Shown: piece by piece, positions 1 through 9,842 of the stretch
Numbering within the stretch: position 1 is the stretch's first letter
Layout of the letters: each line of letters begins with the position of its first letter
Assembly: GCA_019633425.1 (NCBI GenBank)
Contig: WSUB01000308.1
Location: 1-27,353 of the forward strand
Source: Tulasnella sp. 424
Taxonomy: Eukaryota; Basidiomycota; Agaricomycetes; Cantharellales; Tulasnellaceae
Direction of reading: 5' to 3'
DNA: 27,353 nucleotides
Position numbers and translations under genes: made by a program
Notes under the pieces: model-generated
Told to the model about the DNA's origin: nothing
The model's database searches: none
Seen by the model: only the letters and a program-made list of their open reading frames with translations

Positions 1-2629
1 TTGGCAAAGCACCTGGGCGTGACTGAACTTGTCTCCTAGGGAGGCGTATGCAGCTCGAGCCTCGGTAAAATACTCCTCTGCCTTAAAATGTCGACCTTGC
101 TTCCAGTAAAGGTTCCCAAGCTGGCGAAGCGTCGTAGCACGGCTCGACTCGTCCCTCAATGAGGTGTAGATGGATAAGGCCTCGGTGAGATGGTCGGCCG
201 CGTCGGAGTATCGACTCTGCATTTGATTGAGGTCTACCAGCTCGCGAAGCATCCCAGCTCTACTAGGTCGAGCTTCCTCCGAAGTGAGAATGCCTATCGC
301 TCTGGTGAAATGATCCCTGGCCTCTAAATATCGAGCTTGCGTCCGGCAGAGGTCCCCAAGCTTCCGAAGCGCACCCGCACGATATTGATCAGAATCCTCC
401 CCCAACCAGGTCCAGAGTTCCAAAGCCTGGGTGCAATGCTCCTCTGCCTCCGTGTATCGGCCCTGGTTTAGGTAAAGCCCCCCGAGCCGATCAAGCATGA
501 TGGCACGATCTAAGGCTCCCTTTTCATTGTATATGGTAAAGGCCTGAGTGTAGTGGTCCTCCGCCTCGATATATCGACTTCGGTCCCTGTAAATGTCTCC
601 AAGTTGACGATGTGTCAAGGCACGCTCGGAATTTTGGCTTAATGATATCCAAACGGAAAGGGCTCGTTTAGAGAGTTCCTCTGCCTTGGAATATTGACGC
701 TGCTCCAGGTAGTGGTTCCCGAGCTTTTGAAGCACGTCAGCATTCCCGTCATCGCCAACCGATGCGCAGATTTTCAAAGCCTCGCTGAAACGGTTCTCTG
801 CCTCGACGCATAGATCCTGCTGCAGGTGGAGGCTTCCGAGTTCGTAAAGAGTATCGATATGACCGTGGCGGTCCCACGTTTTGGCAAAATTTTGCAATGC
901 CTTAGCGAGAAGCTCCTCAGCCTTTGAAAGTTTGCCTTGGCGCCTAGATACCACCCCTAGCCTGAGCGTGGCTCGTGCAATGTCCCCATTAGTGTGAAGA
1001 AGGGTCCACATCCATTTTGCTGTGGCAAAGCACAACTCGGCATGGTCGAGCATTTCCTGGGCATCATAGACCTCCCCTAACCCGTAAATTGCATCCGCGT
1101 ACATGAAGCGAAGGCCCAAGCTGGCGTAACGATCTCCGGCGAGGATGAAATTGCGCTCCGCTCCAGCGAAGTCTTTGTCACGAAGAAGTTCGCGGCCACG
1201 TTCCACGGAGGTATCCTCGTAGAGACGTTGACCGTCGTCGGTCTCCGACTTTCGTAATCGCGTGTGCAACTCCCTTACAGTTCCAACAAGGGGAGAGGAG
1301 AGAATTGGGCCCTCATCTGTTGATTTATTGGCGCGAGGAAGTTTCATAGGCTATCCAGGAGTTGAAGGATTGTCAATTAGAACCGGGGGCGGATATGGAC
1401 GTGTCGTCTTACAATGAACGAGATATACTTCCGGCACTCCGCAGCGTTGTTTCTTTTGGTTGGGTCCGGGGTCCAACATCTGGACATCAATTGGCAGAGA
1501 CCTAAATGCGAAGTTCGCTATAAGTCAAGGACCTTTCACTATGAGTCGGCGGACTTGCCGTTTATGGTTCCATAGACCCTCCTTCTTTCCGTCTCAGCTA
1601 TGCCGCCTTTGATGGAAAGGATCACTACTGGGTTATCACTATTTGCATTGCCGGATGATATTGAGCCTGCCAGTGCCTGGTGGGTGTCAACATCCATATG
1701 TCAGCGGGATCTCCGTCATCGTGCAACCTCCATCGAGACTTGCCTCCCAGCACACCCATCCAAATGCCCATGTATCGCCAGCCAGACTCGATTGGGAGCC
1801 CGATAAAAGGTCTGGTACAAACAATCGTATCGAGCAAAGTGACTCTGTCAAGGTTATGGTGACCGTATCGTCTTGAAAATCCACCCGAGGCGCGTCGTCG
1901 GCGCTTGCTTGTAGAGTTGCATGTTTCATCAAGTGGCCAGGCTCAACCTCAGGACTATCTAAAACCCGAGCCGAGCAAAAACCCGTAATAACCGCGTTAT
2001 TGCTCTCATTAACCAGAATATTAAGCTATAAATCAGTTGGCATGAGAAAGATTGGTAGGAGAAGTCGCTTGAAGCCAACGTACCGGTGTAAGGTTGCCGT
2101 GACAGATCGGCGGTTTCTGACCATGAAGATACTCAAGTCCGCACGCTACGTCGTACAACTATTGGGGTGAGAGCTCAGCTTGAGGATAGAAACATGGATG
2201 AGTCGGAACATACGAGCGAAACCCTTTCCGAAAGTCGCCAATCCTCCGACGATACGAACTCCTTGAGGTTTCCGTTCTTCTGCCAGTCAAAGACAGTCCA
2301 CGCAATTCTTTCCTTATAATTTTCTGCGAAGCCTGTGAGTTTAACTATGTTTTCATGGTCAAGGCTGCGTAAAAGGCTAAGCTCGTGAACGAAAGACTGC
2401 CAGGGAACTCAGCAAAAGCACCGTAATGGCGTAAGAAACCGAAAATGCTCACTGAAGTAAGTCGCTCCCGGTCAGAGTCCTGTCCATATTCGAACATCTT
2501 CACAGCTACATTCAAATCTCTATCTCGTAGATTCCCTTTGGCGACGACGCTTCTCGCTCCTCGATGCTGTTGCTTGAGCTCGTCCTCGGAGAATATTATC
2601 TCCTCTTTGTTAATCCGATATTGAGACAT
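1..2629 (-). CDS. Pseudokinase-TPR fusion protein, copy 1 (3' end beyond window)
   Basis: Seven-exon model, complement of join(<1..1350, 1413..1501, 1559..1676, 1744..2025, 2084..2158, 2214..2396, 2453..2629), open for 758 codons to the left edge. Exons 1-6 (308 codons) encode a kinase fold: VAVK lysine near residue 44, alphaC Glu in FVHEL, catalytic loop CHGNLTPLNILV (Asp to Asn), DFG replaced by GFC in ITGFCSAR, APE as VPD, then DTWAFGWVCWE and an alphaH segment CQLMSRCW. Exon 7 (450 codons in window) starts PMKLPRA and encodes about eleven 40-residue TPRs of type LGxLYxxQGRYxEAE. Introns are 55-67 nt; introns 4 and 5 have GC donors. All joins keep frame and match copies 2 and 3. Predicted role: cytosolic scaffold or signalling adaptor (inference). 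The start at 2629 lies just before kinase strand beta1; a further upstream exon cannot be excluded. Confidence 0.84.
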
Positions 2630-2633
2630 AGAG

Positions 2634-2675
2634 TCAAGGATCTCCCACTGAACGTTTCCGATGGTCAGTGATCAT
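2634..2675 (-). promoter_or_regulatory. Conserved uORF of kinase-TPR copy 1
   Basis: A 13-codon ORF, MITDHRKRSVGDP, ends with TGA 4 nt before the main ATG at 2629. The same ORF, with identical length and spacing, precedes copies 2 and 3. Its position suggests translational control by reinitiation, which is an inference. Confidence 0.55.
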
Positions 2676-2697
2676 GTTCTCTAACAAGAGTTCTGTT

Positions 2698-2710
2698 CCC
2701 TACGTACGGG
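2698..2710. promoter_or_regulatory. Upstream TACGTA element, copy 1
   Basis: The sequence CCCTACGTACGGG lies about 70 nt upstream of the copy 1 start codon. Copies 2 and 3 carry the perfect palindrome CGTACGTACG at the same distance. It is a candidate core-promoter or 5' UTR element; no factor is assigned. Confidence 0.35.
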
Positions 2711-3856
2711 TGGAAAATCGCCTAGGCGCTCAAGCTCGTCGGGTTTTATGGTGTTTTCATATCGAGGCTGGGCCTCGACTCTCTCAGGTCCCTATAGGTG
2801 GGACGGCGTTTAGGAAGCTGCAGTCAGTGAGGCTTTTGACGGGCTTTCATGCTTACACTCACTATCATTCCTTCGAACTCAGCTGGGGACTGTATCTTGC
2901 TGGGGATATCCTGCTCCTCAAAAGAACCTCGACCTTCAGTCAAGTTTAGGTGCTGCTTATTCTGCGTTTGAAGTTGATCTCGCGGTGGAGGTGAGAGGCG
3001 TTGTGCGACGTTCTCTCTGAGTAGGTGGTGGAAGGTGGCAAGTCAAACACCGCCGGGTACCGGGTGCGTGCCACATGTTGGCCGGCCTCACCCCGGCCTG
3101 CTGTGGTGCCATCGCCAACACAATGTTCCGCCTGAAGTACTATGCTATCAGTGGGAGAACTACACCGGCGACGGAAAACGTCAGAAACGGGGCATTTAAT
3201 GCTAATCTATTGTTGTTACAGGCGTAAAGAAATCGAAGGGATGCAATGGTTGTTGACGATGGTGAGGGTTGTTGGGTCGAGATAAGATAAGATAAGCCGG
3301 GCCGGACGGACCACCAGAGGTTTCGCGTCCTCCCGGCTGTGGGACAAACAGACCCTGACTCAGGTAAAGCCGGACAGCAGCATGGATGGGGAAAGGGCCG
3401 GATCTCCGGCAGGCATAAGCGGACCTCTCATAACGCTGGAGTCTACGTATACCAGCAACACTGCACCCGCCTAGTCCGACACTCTATCCAAGGATTCAAG
3501 TTCTATCACCACTATTTAGAATCGCGTCTCACAATGCACATGCACCATGTTCAATCTCCCACCTCCTGGTGTGACAATTGATATAGCCATATGCATTAGT
3601 TGGCCGTACTGGGGATGTGGCAGCTGCATGCCCAACCTCGCTTCCTTCCCTATGTTTTGAGCCTCGCCGATTACTCGTTAATTAACCCAGGTCAGACTTT
3701 TTTCCCCGCTGCACAAGTAGAGAAGCGGGGGGAGACGATCATTGCGTCGAGCAGGCGAGGACAAACCGAGTTCGGTCCACAGTAGACTCTCATCATCCTA
3801 CTGTCTATTGAAGCCGTTGCACCACTACAAACCTCCTTATTACATTATGTCTCCAG
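2711..3856. other. Intergenic spacer with relic transaldolase promoter, unit A
   Basis: No supportable gene. Roughly 3240-3560 is homologous to the upstream region of the full-length transaldolase (about 25495-25740), in the same plus orientation: a GATA cluster, GGGCCGG, an ACCCTGACTCAGG-like block and GCATGGATGGGGAAAG. No forward transaldolase coding sequence follows. The transaldolase sequence that does follow is inverted (3857-4688). The 93-aa and 80-aa plus-strand ORFs here resemble nothing and are not conserved as reading frames in unit C. Confidence 0.6.
3280..3296 (+). promoter_or_regulatory. Triple GATA box, unit A
   Basis: Three overlapping GATAA motifs in tandem (AGATAAGATAAGATAAG). 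The same triple occurs in units C and D. In D it lies upstream of the transaldolase start, which suggests a binding site for a fungal GATA factor (nitrogen or light regulators of the AreA/WC type). Confidence 0.5.
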
Positions 3857-4688
3857 CTACTTCCAGTCGGCGCAAGCGAAGGCTTGACCAGAACCGAGGA
3901 AGAGGGTGACATTGCAGTAGATTTGCTCATCGCGCCCGACCTCGCGGGTGATTTGGGTGCCGTCCCATGTCGAGGCGATCTTGATGAGAACACGCTCTTT
4001 GGAGATGCTGCTCTCTTCGTAGACCGGCATACTTTGGCAGGCTTAGGTGGACGTTCAAGGTAAGCGACGTGGATGAATTTCTTTTGCCAAGGAGCTCCGC
4101 ACCTGACTATCAGCCGTCTCCTGGTCAAAGGAAAGACGAGCGTGGACTTCGGCGGAGACACGACTACGGATTATCATAATTATAGCGCTGCCTAACTCGA
4201 CGAGCTTACGGGGAACGAAGGGAGTCGGGCCACAGTTAGACACCTGCGTCGGCCGAAATGGAGGTAAAAGTCACTCACAAAGCGGTCCGTTCAGATTACG
4301 GTCTAGTCGTCAACGCTGCTCCCATTTGCTCTCGCGTATTCGACAACAGCATCGATGAGCCTGGGATGGCCCTCCTTCTTAGGAGCCGCGAGAATGAGGG
4401 ACTGGCGTCAATCGGGATAGCGCTGAATTTTTTCGCCAATCAGGTACATTGCCCCGAGCAACCGACCAAATTGGTGGTAGCATCCTGGCGCCTGTACTGG
4501 CTAATAGCTGCATCGGAAGAACCGTACTAGTCAGTGCCATGTAAATAAATACCCCTTGCGCGAGATCCGAGAAATCCGTGCAACGCTTTGGTTGCGAAGG
4601 ACTCGAATGAAAACTTACACTGGAATTGACCCGGGTCGGAGACGACTGCAATACCAGATGCCTTGAGCCGGTCGAGAGAGCTAGCCAT
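3857..4688 (-). pseudogene. Transaldolase pseudogene 1, inverted and 3'-truncated
   Basis: Minus-strand copy of the transaldolase at 25802-27264. Recognisable in order: exon 1 (MASSLDRLKASGIAVVSD) from 4688, a retained intron, exon 2 (SISQYRRQDATTNL), exon 3 (SLILAAPKKEGHPRLIDAVV), exon 4 (LVELGSAI then RVSAEVHARLSFD) and the start of exon 5, with [20 protein letters not shown] including the Schiff-base lysine region. Exon 3 has stops after SSVDD and TVI, and homology ends at ACADWK-stop. Retained introns mean a DNA-level duplicate, not a retrocopy. Both stops are shared with the unit C copy, so the gene died before that duplication. It lacks the last ~100 codons. Confidence 0.88.
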
Positions 4689-4751
4689 ATTACAAGTGCA
4701 AGGAGGGAGAGGGAATGCAGGTGGAGGTTGTTCAAGGTCCGCGTGCGCCAC

Positions 4752-6946
4752 ATGCTTGACACAGTTTGTCTGTCCAAAAGCAATTCGACCCGAACAGAAC
4801 AACCTCCCGTCCGCTAATCAAGCTGGCGCTACTCCTCGCTAAGGCCGTTCAGGAATCTCTTGGACGCAGTACCTTCGCTTCCGGGACCAATTGACATGTC
4901 CGTAATCCAAGGCAGTTGTTCAAATCCCCAAGTCAGCGAACAAAAAAAGCGCCCGTTCGCTGCACCCATCACTAATTCCAATTGTTCCCCAAGCGCTCCA
5001 GGCCGAATTTGACAAGCTCCTAACGAATCTGGACCAAGCTCACGTACGCAAATCCTGGCACGACGCTCATTCCCAAGGTCAATCCCGAGGACTGTTACCA
5101 CATGTTCCAAACAACGAGTTCACGTCCCTCAATGCTCTTCTCAACACATTCACACCCACCCTAATATCCCCAAAAGCGGAGATAGATATCACGAGGGGAA
5201 GGTCTACAAAGTCCTTCAGGACGTACGGGACCTTGCCGTTATATTTGGCCGCGCAGGCGGGAATGTCGGGGGCATCTGGTCCAGCTCATGGAGCTCAGCC
5301 TCGGAGAAGGCAGACCGGAGGACGGATGGAAGAAATCCGAGAGGCTAATTTTGCCCCCGCCGAGCAGCTCAAATGGAGAGGTCCAAATCCAAACGGAGAT
5401 CAACGCAAAAAAGCAGCTGTCCTTGCCAGTCTTCCAGGCATACGCGGCCCAGCAGGATTACCGGTCCGCCATCACATCTGTCCTTAGAGGAAAATGCTAC
5501 CGGCCATCAAAGCCAACCGATGGTACGAATCCAACCCATCAATTCATCCAAGTAATCGGGGCCGTTGTGAAGATCGTTCGAAATGGGCTCGACATGTTTT
5601 GGAAGGATTCACTTGAGGAAAATTTCTCAAGTTCGCCATCGACTATGAAACCCTTCTCCCTGCAAGTCAGGCATCGGGGAATCCATGGGTATTCATTGCA
5701 AGGGACGACCATCGGGTTTGGATGAGGCCGACTGGGCAACGCGTCCGCTGTTCCACAGTGGAAAAGCAACGTTCGCCATGTTCGCTGCCGAATTTGCCAG
5801 ATGCAACCGAATGGACCTCACCCAAAGAGCTGCTGACGACATGATCAGCCCGGGATCACCGTCCGGGACCCAATCCTCAATATTCTTCTCGATGGATACG
5901 CTAAGGGGAGGGACTTCACCGCAGCAGGTCGGATATACGCTCTTCTCACTGAAGGAGGAAAGACTCCCAACGTCTTTGCGCATACGACCTTGATCAATGC
6001 GCTGTTACAAGAGGGTGCAGTGGATGACGCTATGGCGTTGTTCCGCAAGGCGGAGACGTTATTTGGAGGAGAAGGAAAGGAAAAGGGGAAGGGATCTTTG
6101 CATGTCACGACCTACAACGCCGTGTTTCATGGCCTCCTGATCAACGGTCGAGCCTCCGATGCAGAGGCTATTGTAGACCACCTGCGAAACTCGACCTCGG
6201 GCCCTAAACCGGACACTATAACCTACAACACCCTACTTCGGCACTATGCCCGCAAATCCGACGCCACCAACTTCGTCCGGACCCTCCAACATCTCACGTC
6301 GTCGGGTCTCGAGCCCGACTCCTACACATACACCACCATCGTCGACACGCTCTTACAATCCAATCGGCCCGATGCTGTTACGAGGATGCTCGACGTCATG
6401 GAAGCAGCCAAGATCCCTGCAAACACTGCGACCTACACCGCCATCATCGACTGCCTCATTCGACGGAAGGGAGAACGGAATATCCGAGCCGCTTTACAAC
6501 TCGTGAACAAGATGGAAGCTAACGGGATTCACGCTAATGAAGTGACGTTCACGAGTCTATTAGCGGGGGTGACCAGGGATCAGGACCTTCCAGCCATGGT
6601 TCAGAAGCAACTCGTCGATGAGATCATGGCCAAGATGACTGCAAGAGGGATGGAGCCTAACCGAGTCACCCGAAACTTCCTTCTTCTGGCAGCGCTCAAG
6701 GCGGACGATAAAGCAGGGACCGACCAGGCGATGCAGATATGGCGGGAGACTATCGCAGACAAGGGCAATCAGGATCATATTCCGCATACAACGTACTTTA
6801 CCCTTCTCAATGGACTGGCGAAGAATGGGAGATACGATTGTGTGCAGGAGGTCATGGAGCATATATACAGGTCAGGGTGGCAACCCAAGGGGTCGCTCGA
6901 GAAGTTGCTGAGGCAGCTGTCGAGGGAGATTGCGCTGAGGGTGTAG
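4752..6946 (+). pseudogene. PPR protein gene, copy A (frameshifted 5' half, open 3' half)
   Basis: Encodes a pentatricopeptide-repeat protein, a family usually mitochondrial and RNA-binding. The 3' part (open from about 5860 to TAG at 6944-6946) shows 35-residue repeats: ITYNTLLRHYARKSDATNFV, YTYTTIVDTLLQSNRPDAV, ATYTAIIDCLIRRKGERNI, VTFTSLLAGVTRDQDLPAM. The 5' part is recognisable only across frames. Compared with copies B and C there is a compensated -1/+1 pair near 5210-5245, an extra G near 5270, and disruptions near 5590, 5705 and 5858. The ATG at 4752 is a tentative start because the N-terminus is poorly conserved. A shorter product from the open 3' half is possible. It lies between the inverted transaldolase pseudogene and the kinase gene. 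Confidence 0.8.
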
Positions 6947-7060
6947 AATTCCTGTAACGTACGCCCCGATCGGTTTGTGGGAATGTTTGCTAGTTAGTCT
7001 TCTCCGGCCAACTGATACCGACCATCAAGTACCCTATATCGCACATCTATCTACCTAACT

Positions 7061-8513
7061 ATGAGCAGATTTGATGATTCACAACTGAGTCGAGAAAAAC
7101 TAGTGCGCTTACTTTCTCTAACGAGAACATCCCCCTCGTCTGAACCCAAACCACGTTCTGACTCACCCGATACCGGACAGGATTCCGCACTTCAAGAGCT
7201 TGAACCCTACAAGATACCTCTGGAACGCCTTAAAATGGCGGACACGGAGATAGGGAAAGGAGGATTTGGGACGGTGACGCTCGCAGAACTCCATTCCCTC
7301 GATGATCCCTCCGACCCACCTATCACCGTGGCGGTTAAGGAGATCCGAGATGATACGCGCGTGCTTCCCCTACGACTGGCATACGTGAGTAATCTCCTTC
7401 AAGTCTACTTAAACAGACACCAACAGGGATGCACAGAGACTTTTACGAGAAATGATCGTTTGGTCCTCACTCCGGCATGAGAACATCGTGGGCTTCATAG
7501 GCTACCACTTGAGTGAGAACTTATCGACCGCTTACCTCGTTTCATCGTATGCCGTGAACGGTAACGTGAAAGCGTACCTCGAGAAGACCGGGGCCACATT
7601 GGAGGAACGACTCGAATTAGTGGGTCATGATCCTGTATCACAAACCCGCTTGATTCAGAGCTAAAACCACGAGTTTGATTACTAGGTGCGTGATAGTGCT
7701 CGAGGGCTGGAGTATTTGCATACACGAAATCCACCAATAGTACATGGAGACCTCAAATCGGTATGTCGGGTACTTTGGTCTGGGCGCGAAAATCAACCGA
7801 AAAGCAGCCTGCAGAGCTGTTGGCTGATTTCGGGTGGTGTCTCCCCCTTCGCCTTGAGCTAACCCATGTTTTCCGCCTCATTCCTTGGCAACAAACTCCG
7901 ACTAAACAGATGAATATGCTTGTAACAAAAGAACGCAGAGGATTGCTATGTGACTTTGGCCTAGCAAATCTCCTGCAAGATCAGCCATTGGGTTTCACTA
8001 CTAGCATTGGCTTCAAAGGAACAACGAGGTGGTGCAGTCCTCAGGTGATTGAAGAAAAGCCTAAAACACTCGGGAGTGACGTTTGGGGTTGGGGGTGCCT
8101 GGCCATGGAGGTGCTAATTTCCCAAAATATTTAAAAAACACGTACTAACCGTTTTCAAATAGATAATGACCGGAAAAATTCCGTATGATAGTGCAAAGAG
8201 CGACGCTGCCGTTATTATTCAAGCAGTGCACCAGAAAAAGGACCCATTGCCATCTCAAGAGCCTGTCCGGCCTGAGAGTCTTCTTAACTTGCTACGGGAA
8301 TGCTGGAAGTTTGAACCAGAACTAAGGCCGGAGATCCAGACTTGCAAATCCAGGGTAGATGTCATAATTCGGGTCGAGCGCTCTCTGTACGTGGGATGTC
8401 ATCTTGAGGATTTCTTGAAATTCTCTGGGAAACGTGGATACTAACGCATCATTTAATTCATTAGGAAGGCAATCATTGGCCCTTTGGCTTGCACAGGGGC
8501 TGGGTGGAAATGA
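7061..8513 (+). CDS. TKL-like protein kinase, catalytically complete
   Basis: Six-exon model, join(7061..7384, 7437..7619, 7686..7760, 7910..8110, 8163..8386, 8465..8513), 351 aa. Residues 1-55 are a polar extension. The kinase domain has glycine loop IGKGGFGTV, VAVK lysine, alphaC Glu in RLLREM, catalytic loop VHGDLKSMN, an intact DFG (LLCDFGLAN), WCSPQ in place of APE, SDVWGWGCLAME, and an alphaH segment LLRECW with a following Arg. An intron acceptor at 7436, not 7426, keeps frame (LRLAY then RLLREM) and gives a 52-nt intron. The last intron has branch-like TACTAAC and acceptor ATTAG. The 61-codon second and 25-codon third exons match the pseudokinase exons of the kinase-TPR genes exactly. 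Likely a cytosolic Ser/Thr or dual-specificity kinase; substrate unknown. Confidence 0.8.
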
Positions 8514-9238
8514 GTACGGTTCGTCCTCGAGTTGAAACTTGGCGTGAGTCCAAGCCGCTAACGCTGGTCTACTACTGCAATCACGAACTCTAGTCTGCCG
8601 CCTCATTGGGATCGATAAACTACCAGATTTACGCCTCGCTCGTCTCTTGCATATTCAGCATGCTTTCACGACGCATTGACGTCTAATTTCGTCGGCGTCG
8701 TGGTGGATGTCGATGACATATATATTACCTCGCCATCTTGTGCAGCTTAACATCTCCTGGGCTCCGATATGGACATTATGTGGACCGAAAATACCTATGA
8801 ATGATCGTACGTCTATATACCGCTACTGAGGCTTCACTTTCACGGCCATTCGCCAATGCAACCGTAACACTCTAAGCCTTGATTAAGCACGCTCAAATGG
8901 AACCACAGCAAGTAGAACACAGAGGAAGCTGTTAATCATCCTATTTCAAAGCAACGAAGAACTAAAATGTATCTTGGAAGAGGACTAAGGTGAAAATCGA
9001 TACGTGATTTGGTAAGAACTTCTCGGAGAGTGGAGAGTGGACGACGATTGTCCAAGGGGATATTATTCAATGGAAAGTTTCTAGTTTATTTAATTGGAGC
9101 TATTAGTACAACTGTTATATATCCTCAAACATGGGTACTCCATGGGGAAGTACTACAATGCAGGGGCCGGTTCTCCTATGCGAAATTGCCCTATCCCCTG
9201 TGACCATAAATTCACAACAGATTTACGGGGACCATGAA
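8514..9238. other. Spacer downstream of the kinase, no gene seen
   Basis: The part up to about 8910 is homologous to the spacer at 19311-19690 and partly to 10719-10910, so it belongs to the duplicated block (kinase 3' flank). About 9010-9219 is absent from the equivalent places in B and C and is listed separately. No coding frame is conserved between copies. Confidence 0.6.
9010..9219. mobile_element. Candidate solo LTR or small insertion (210 bp)
   Basis: Present only here; the homologous spacers near 10985 and 19775 lack it. It begins TGGTAAG, ends CACAACA (TG...CA), is flanked by direct GATT repeats at 9006-9009 and 9220-9223, and contains a TATA-like GTTATATATCC. These features fit a solo LTR with a 4-bp target duplication. 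No internal retroelement gene is present, and terminal inverted symmetry is weak. Confidence 0.35.
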
Positions 9239-9505
9239 GCCAGACAAAACTATATAACGGTGAAGTAGAAAACATGAAGGTAGTATGGGTAATAGGAGAA
9301 CCCTTCAGGCTGGTGTTTGGTTCATACCGACCGGAACGGGAATAATCCGTGTGTGCCTTTGCTCACGGAGTCTAATGGCGGTTTGATGTGGGTGTCCTAG
9401 CCGTCTATATGTGTTCCGCCTCCATGGACATCAGTGTTGGAGTTTCTATATTTGGATGAGCCAGGTGAAGACGGTGCTCCTGACAGAGCGACACCCCCTT
9501 CTCAT
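9239..9505 (-). pseudogene. 3' remnant of a lost kinase-TPR gene (unit B)
   Basis: Homologous to the 3' end plus downstream flank of the kinase-TPR genes (compare 11030-11290 and 19790-20050). Reading minus from about 9505 gives NEKGVSLCQEHRLHLAHPNI and ends at the conserved CGCCATTAG (stop at 9372-9374), with one internal stop. Homology ends abruptly after CTTCTCAT. The rest of this gene and its upstream region are missing, so a fourth kinase-TPR copy once stood here. Confidence 0.75.
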
Positions 9506-9681
9506 TCAAACTAATTAAGAGACAGAATAACTTCATCTTGCCGGGGGTTGGTCCTACTCGCGTGACCGGGGCGCCGGCGGGCTTGTCTCAACACTCCGTA
9601 CCATCTCGCATGTCATATAAAACGCATATATCTGATTCTATATTGCTTGTAAATAAATTACTGCATGAATTTGTGTCTGTT

Positions 9682-9842
9682 TTAATTGAGGGATAGGTAG
9701 AAGTGATGAGGTCGCGTCGAGGGGAGGGTCGCGTAGAAAACGAGCTCTTCCACGGCCTTCCCGTCGGCCAGGTCCACGTGCGCCAGGTGCTTGACACAGT
9801 TTGTTTGTCCAAGGTTGAACCAGCAATTCGACCCGAAACAGA
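9682..9842 (-). other. Possible orphan C-terminal exon, unrecognised
   Basis: A minus-strand frame ending at TAA (9682-9684) reads NLGQTNCVKHLAHVDLADGK then AVEELVFYATLPS. It has strongly G/C-biased third positions unlike the surrounding spacer. Its first part (GQTNCVKHVAHADLE) is also seen in unit A, where transaldolase 5' flank follows instead. It could be the tail of an unrelated gene left at a recombination joint. It overlaps the PPR-B 5' end on the other strand, so one reading may be spurious. I do not recognise a family. Confidence 0.25.

Larger units (their letters stand above)
1..6112. repeat. Segmental duplication, unit A arm (matches 12699-18748)
   Basis: Base 1 aligns with about 12699. 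Similarity continues through the kinase-TPR 5' part, spacer, inverted transaldolase pseudogene and PPR 5' half, until unit C jumps from PPR into kinase sequence at about 18748. Order and strand of all parts are the same. Confidence 0.85.

Noticed and set aside
2668..2949. 93-codon plus-strand ORF upstream of copy 1
   Set aside because: The frame is not conserved in units C or D and overlaps the uORF and promoter block of the minus-strand gene.
3805..4161. 118-codon minus ORF, also seen at 16441-16797
   Set aside because: Right strand but wrong frame for the transaldolase pseudogene; the frame with [10 protein letters not shown] is the meaningful one.
3857..4688. Transaldolase pseudogene as a processed retrocopy
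   Set aside because: Intron sequences are retained at the parental positions, so it came from DNA duplication.
7385..7426. 42-nt intron in the kinase ending at CAACAG
   Set aside because: It breaks the frame. The acceptor at 7436 keeps frame, gives a normal 52-nt intron and a 61-codon exon as in the paralogues.
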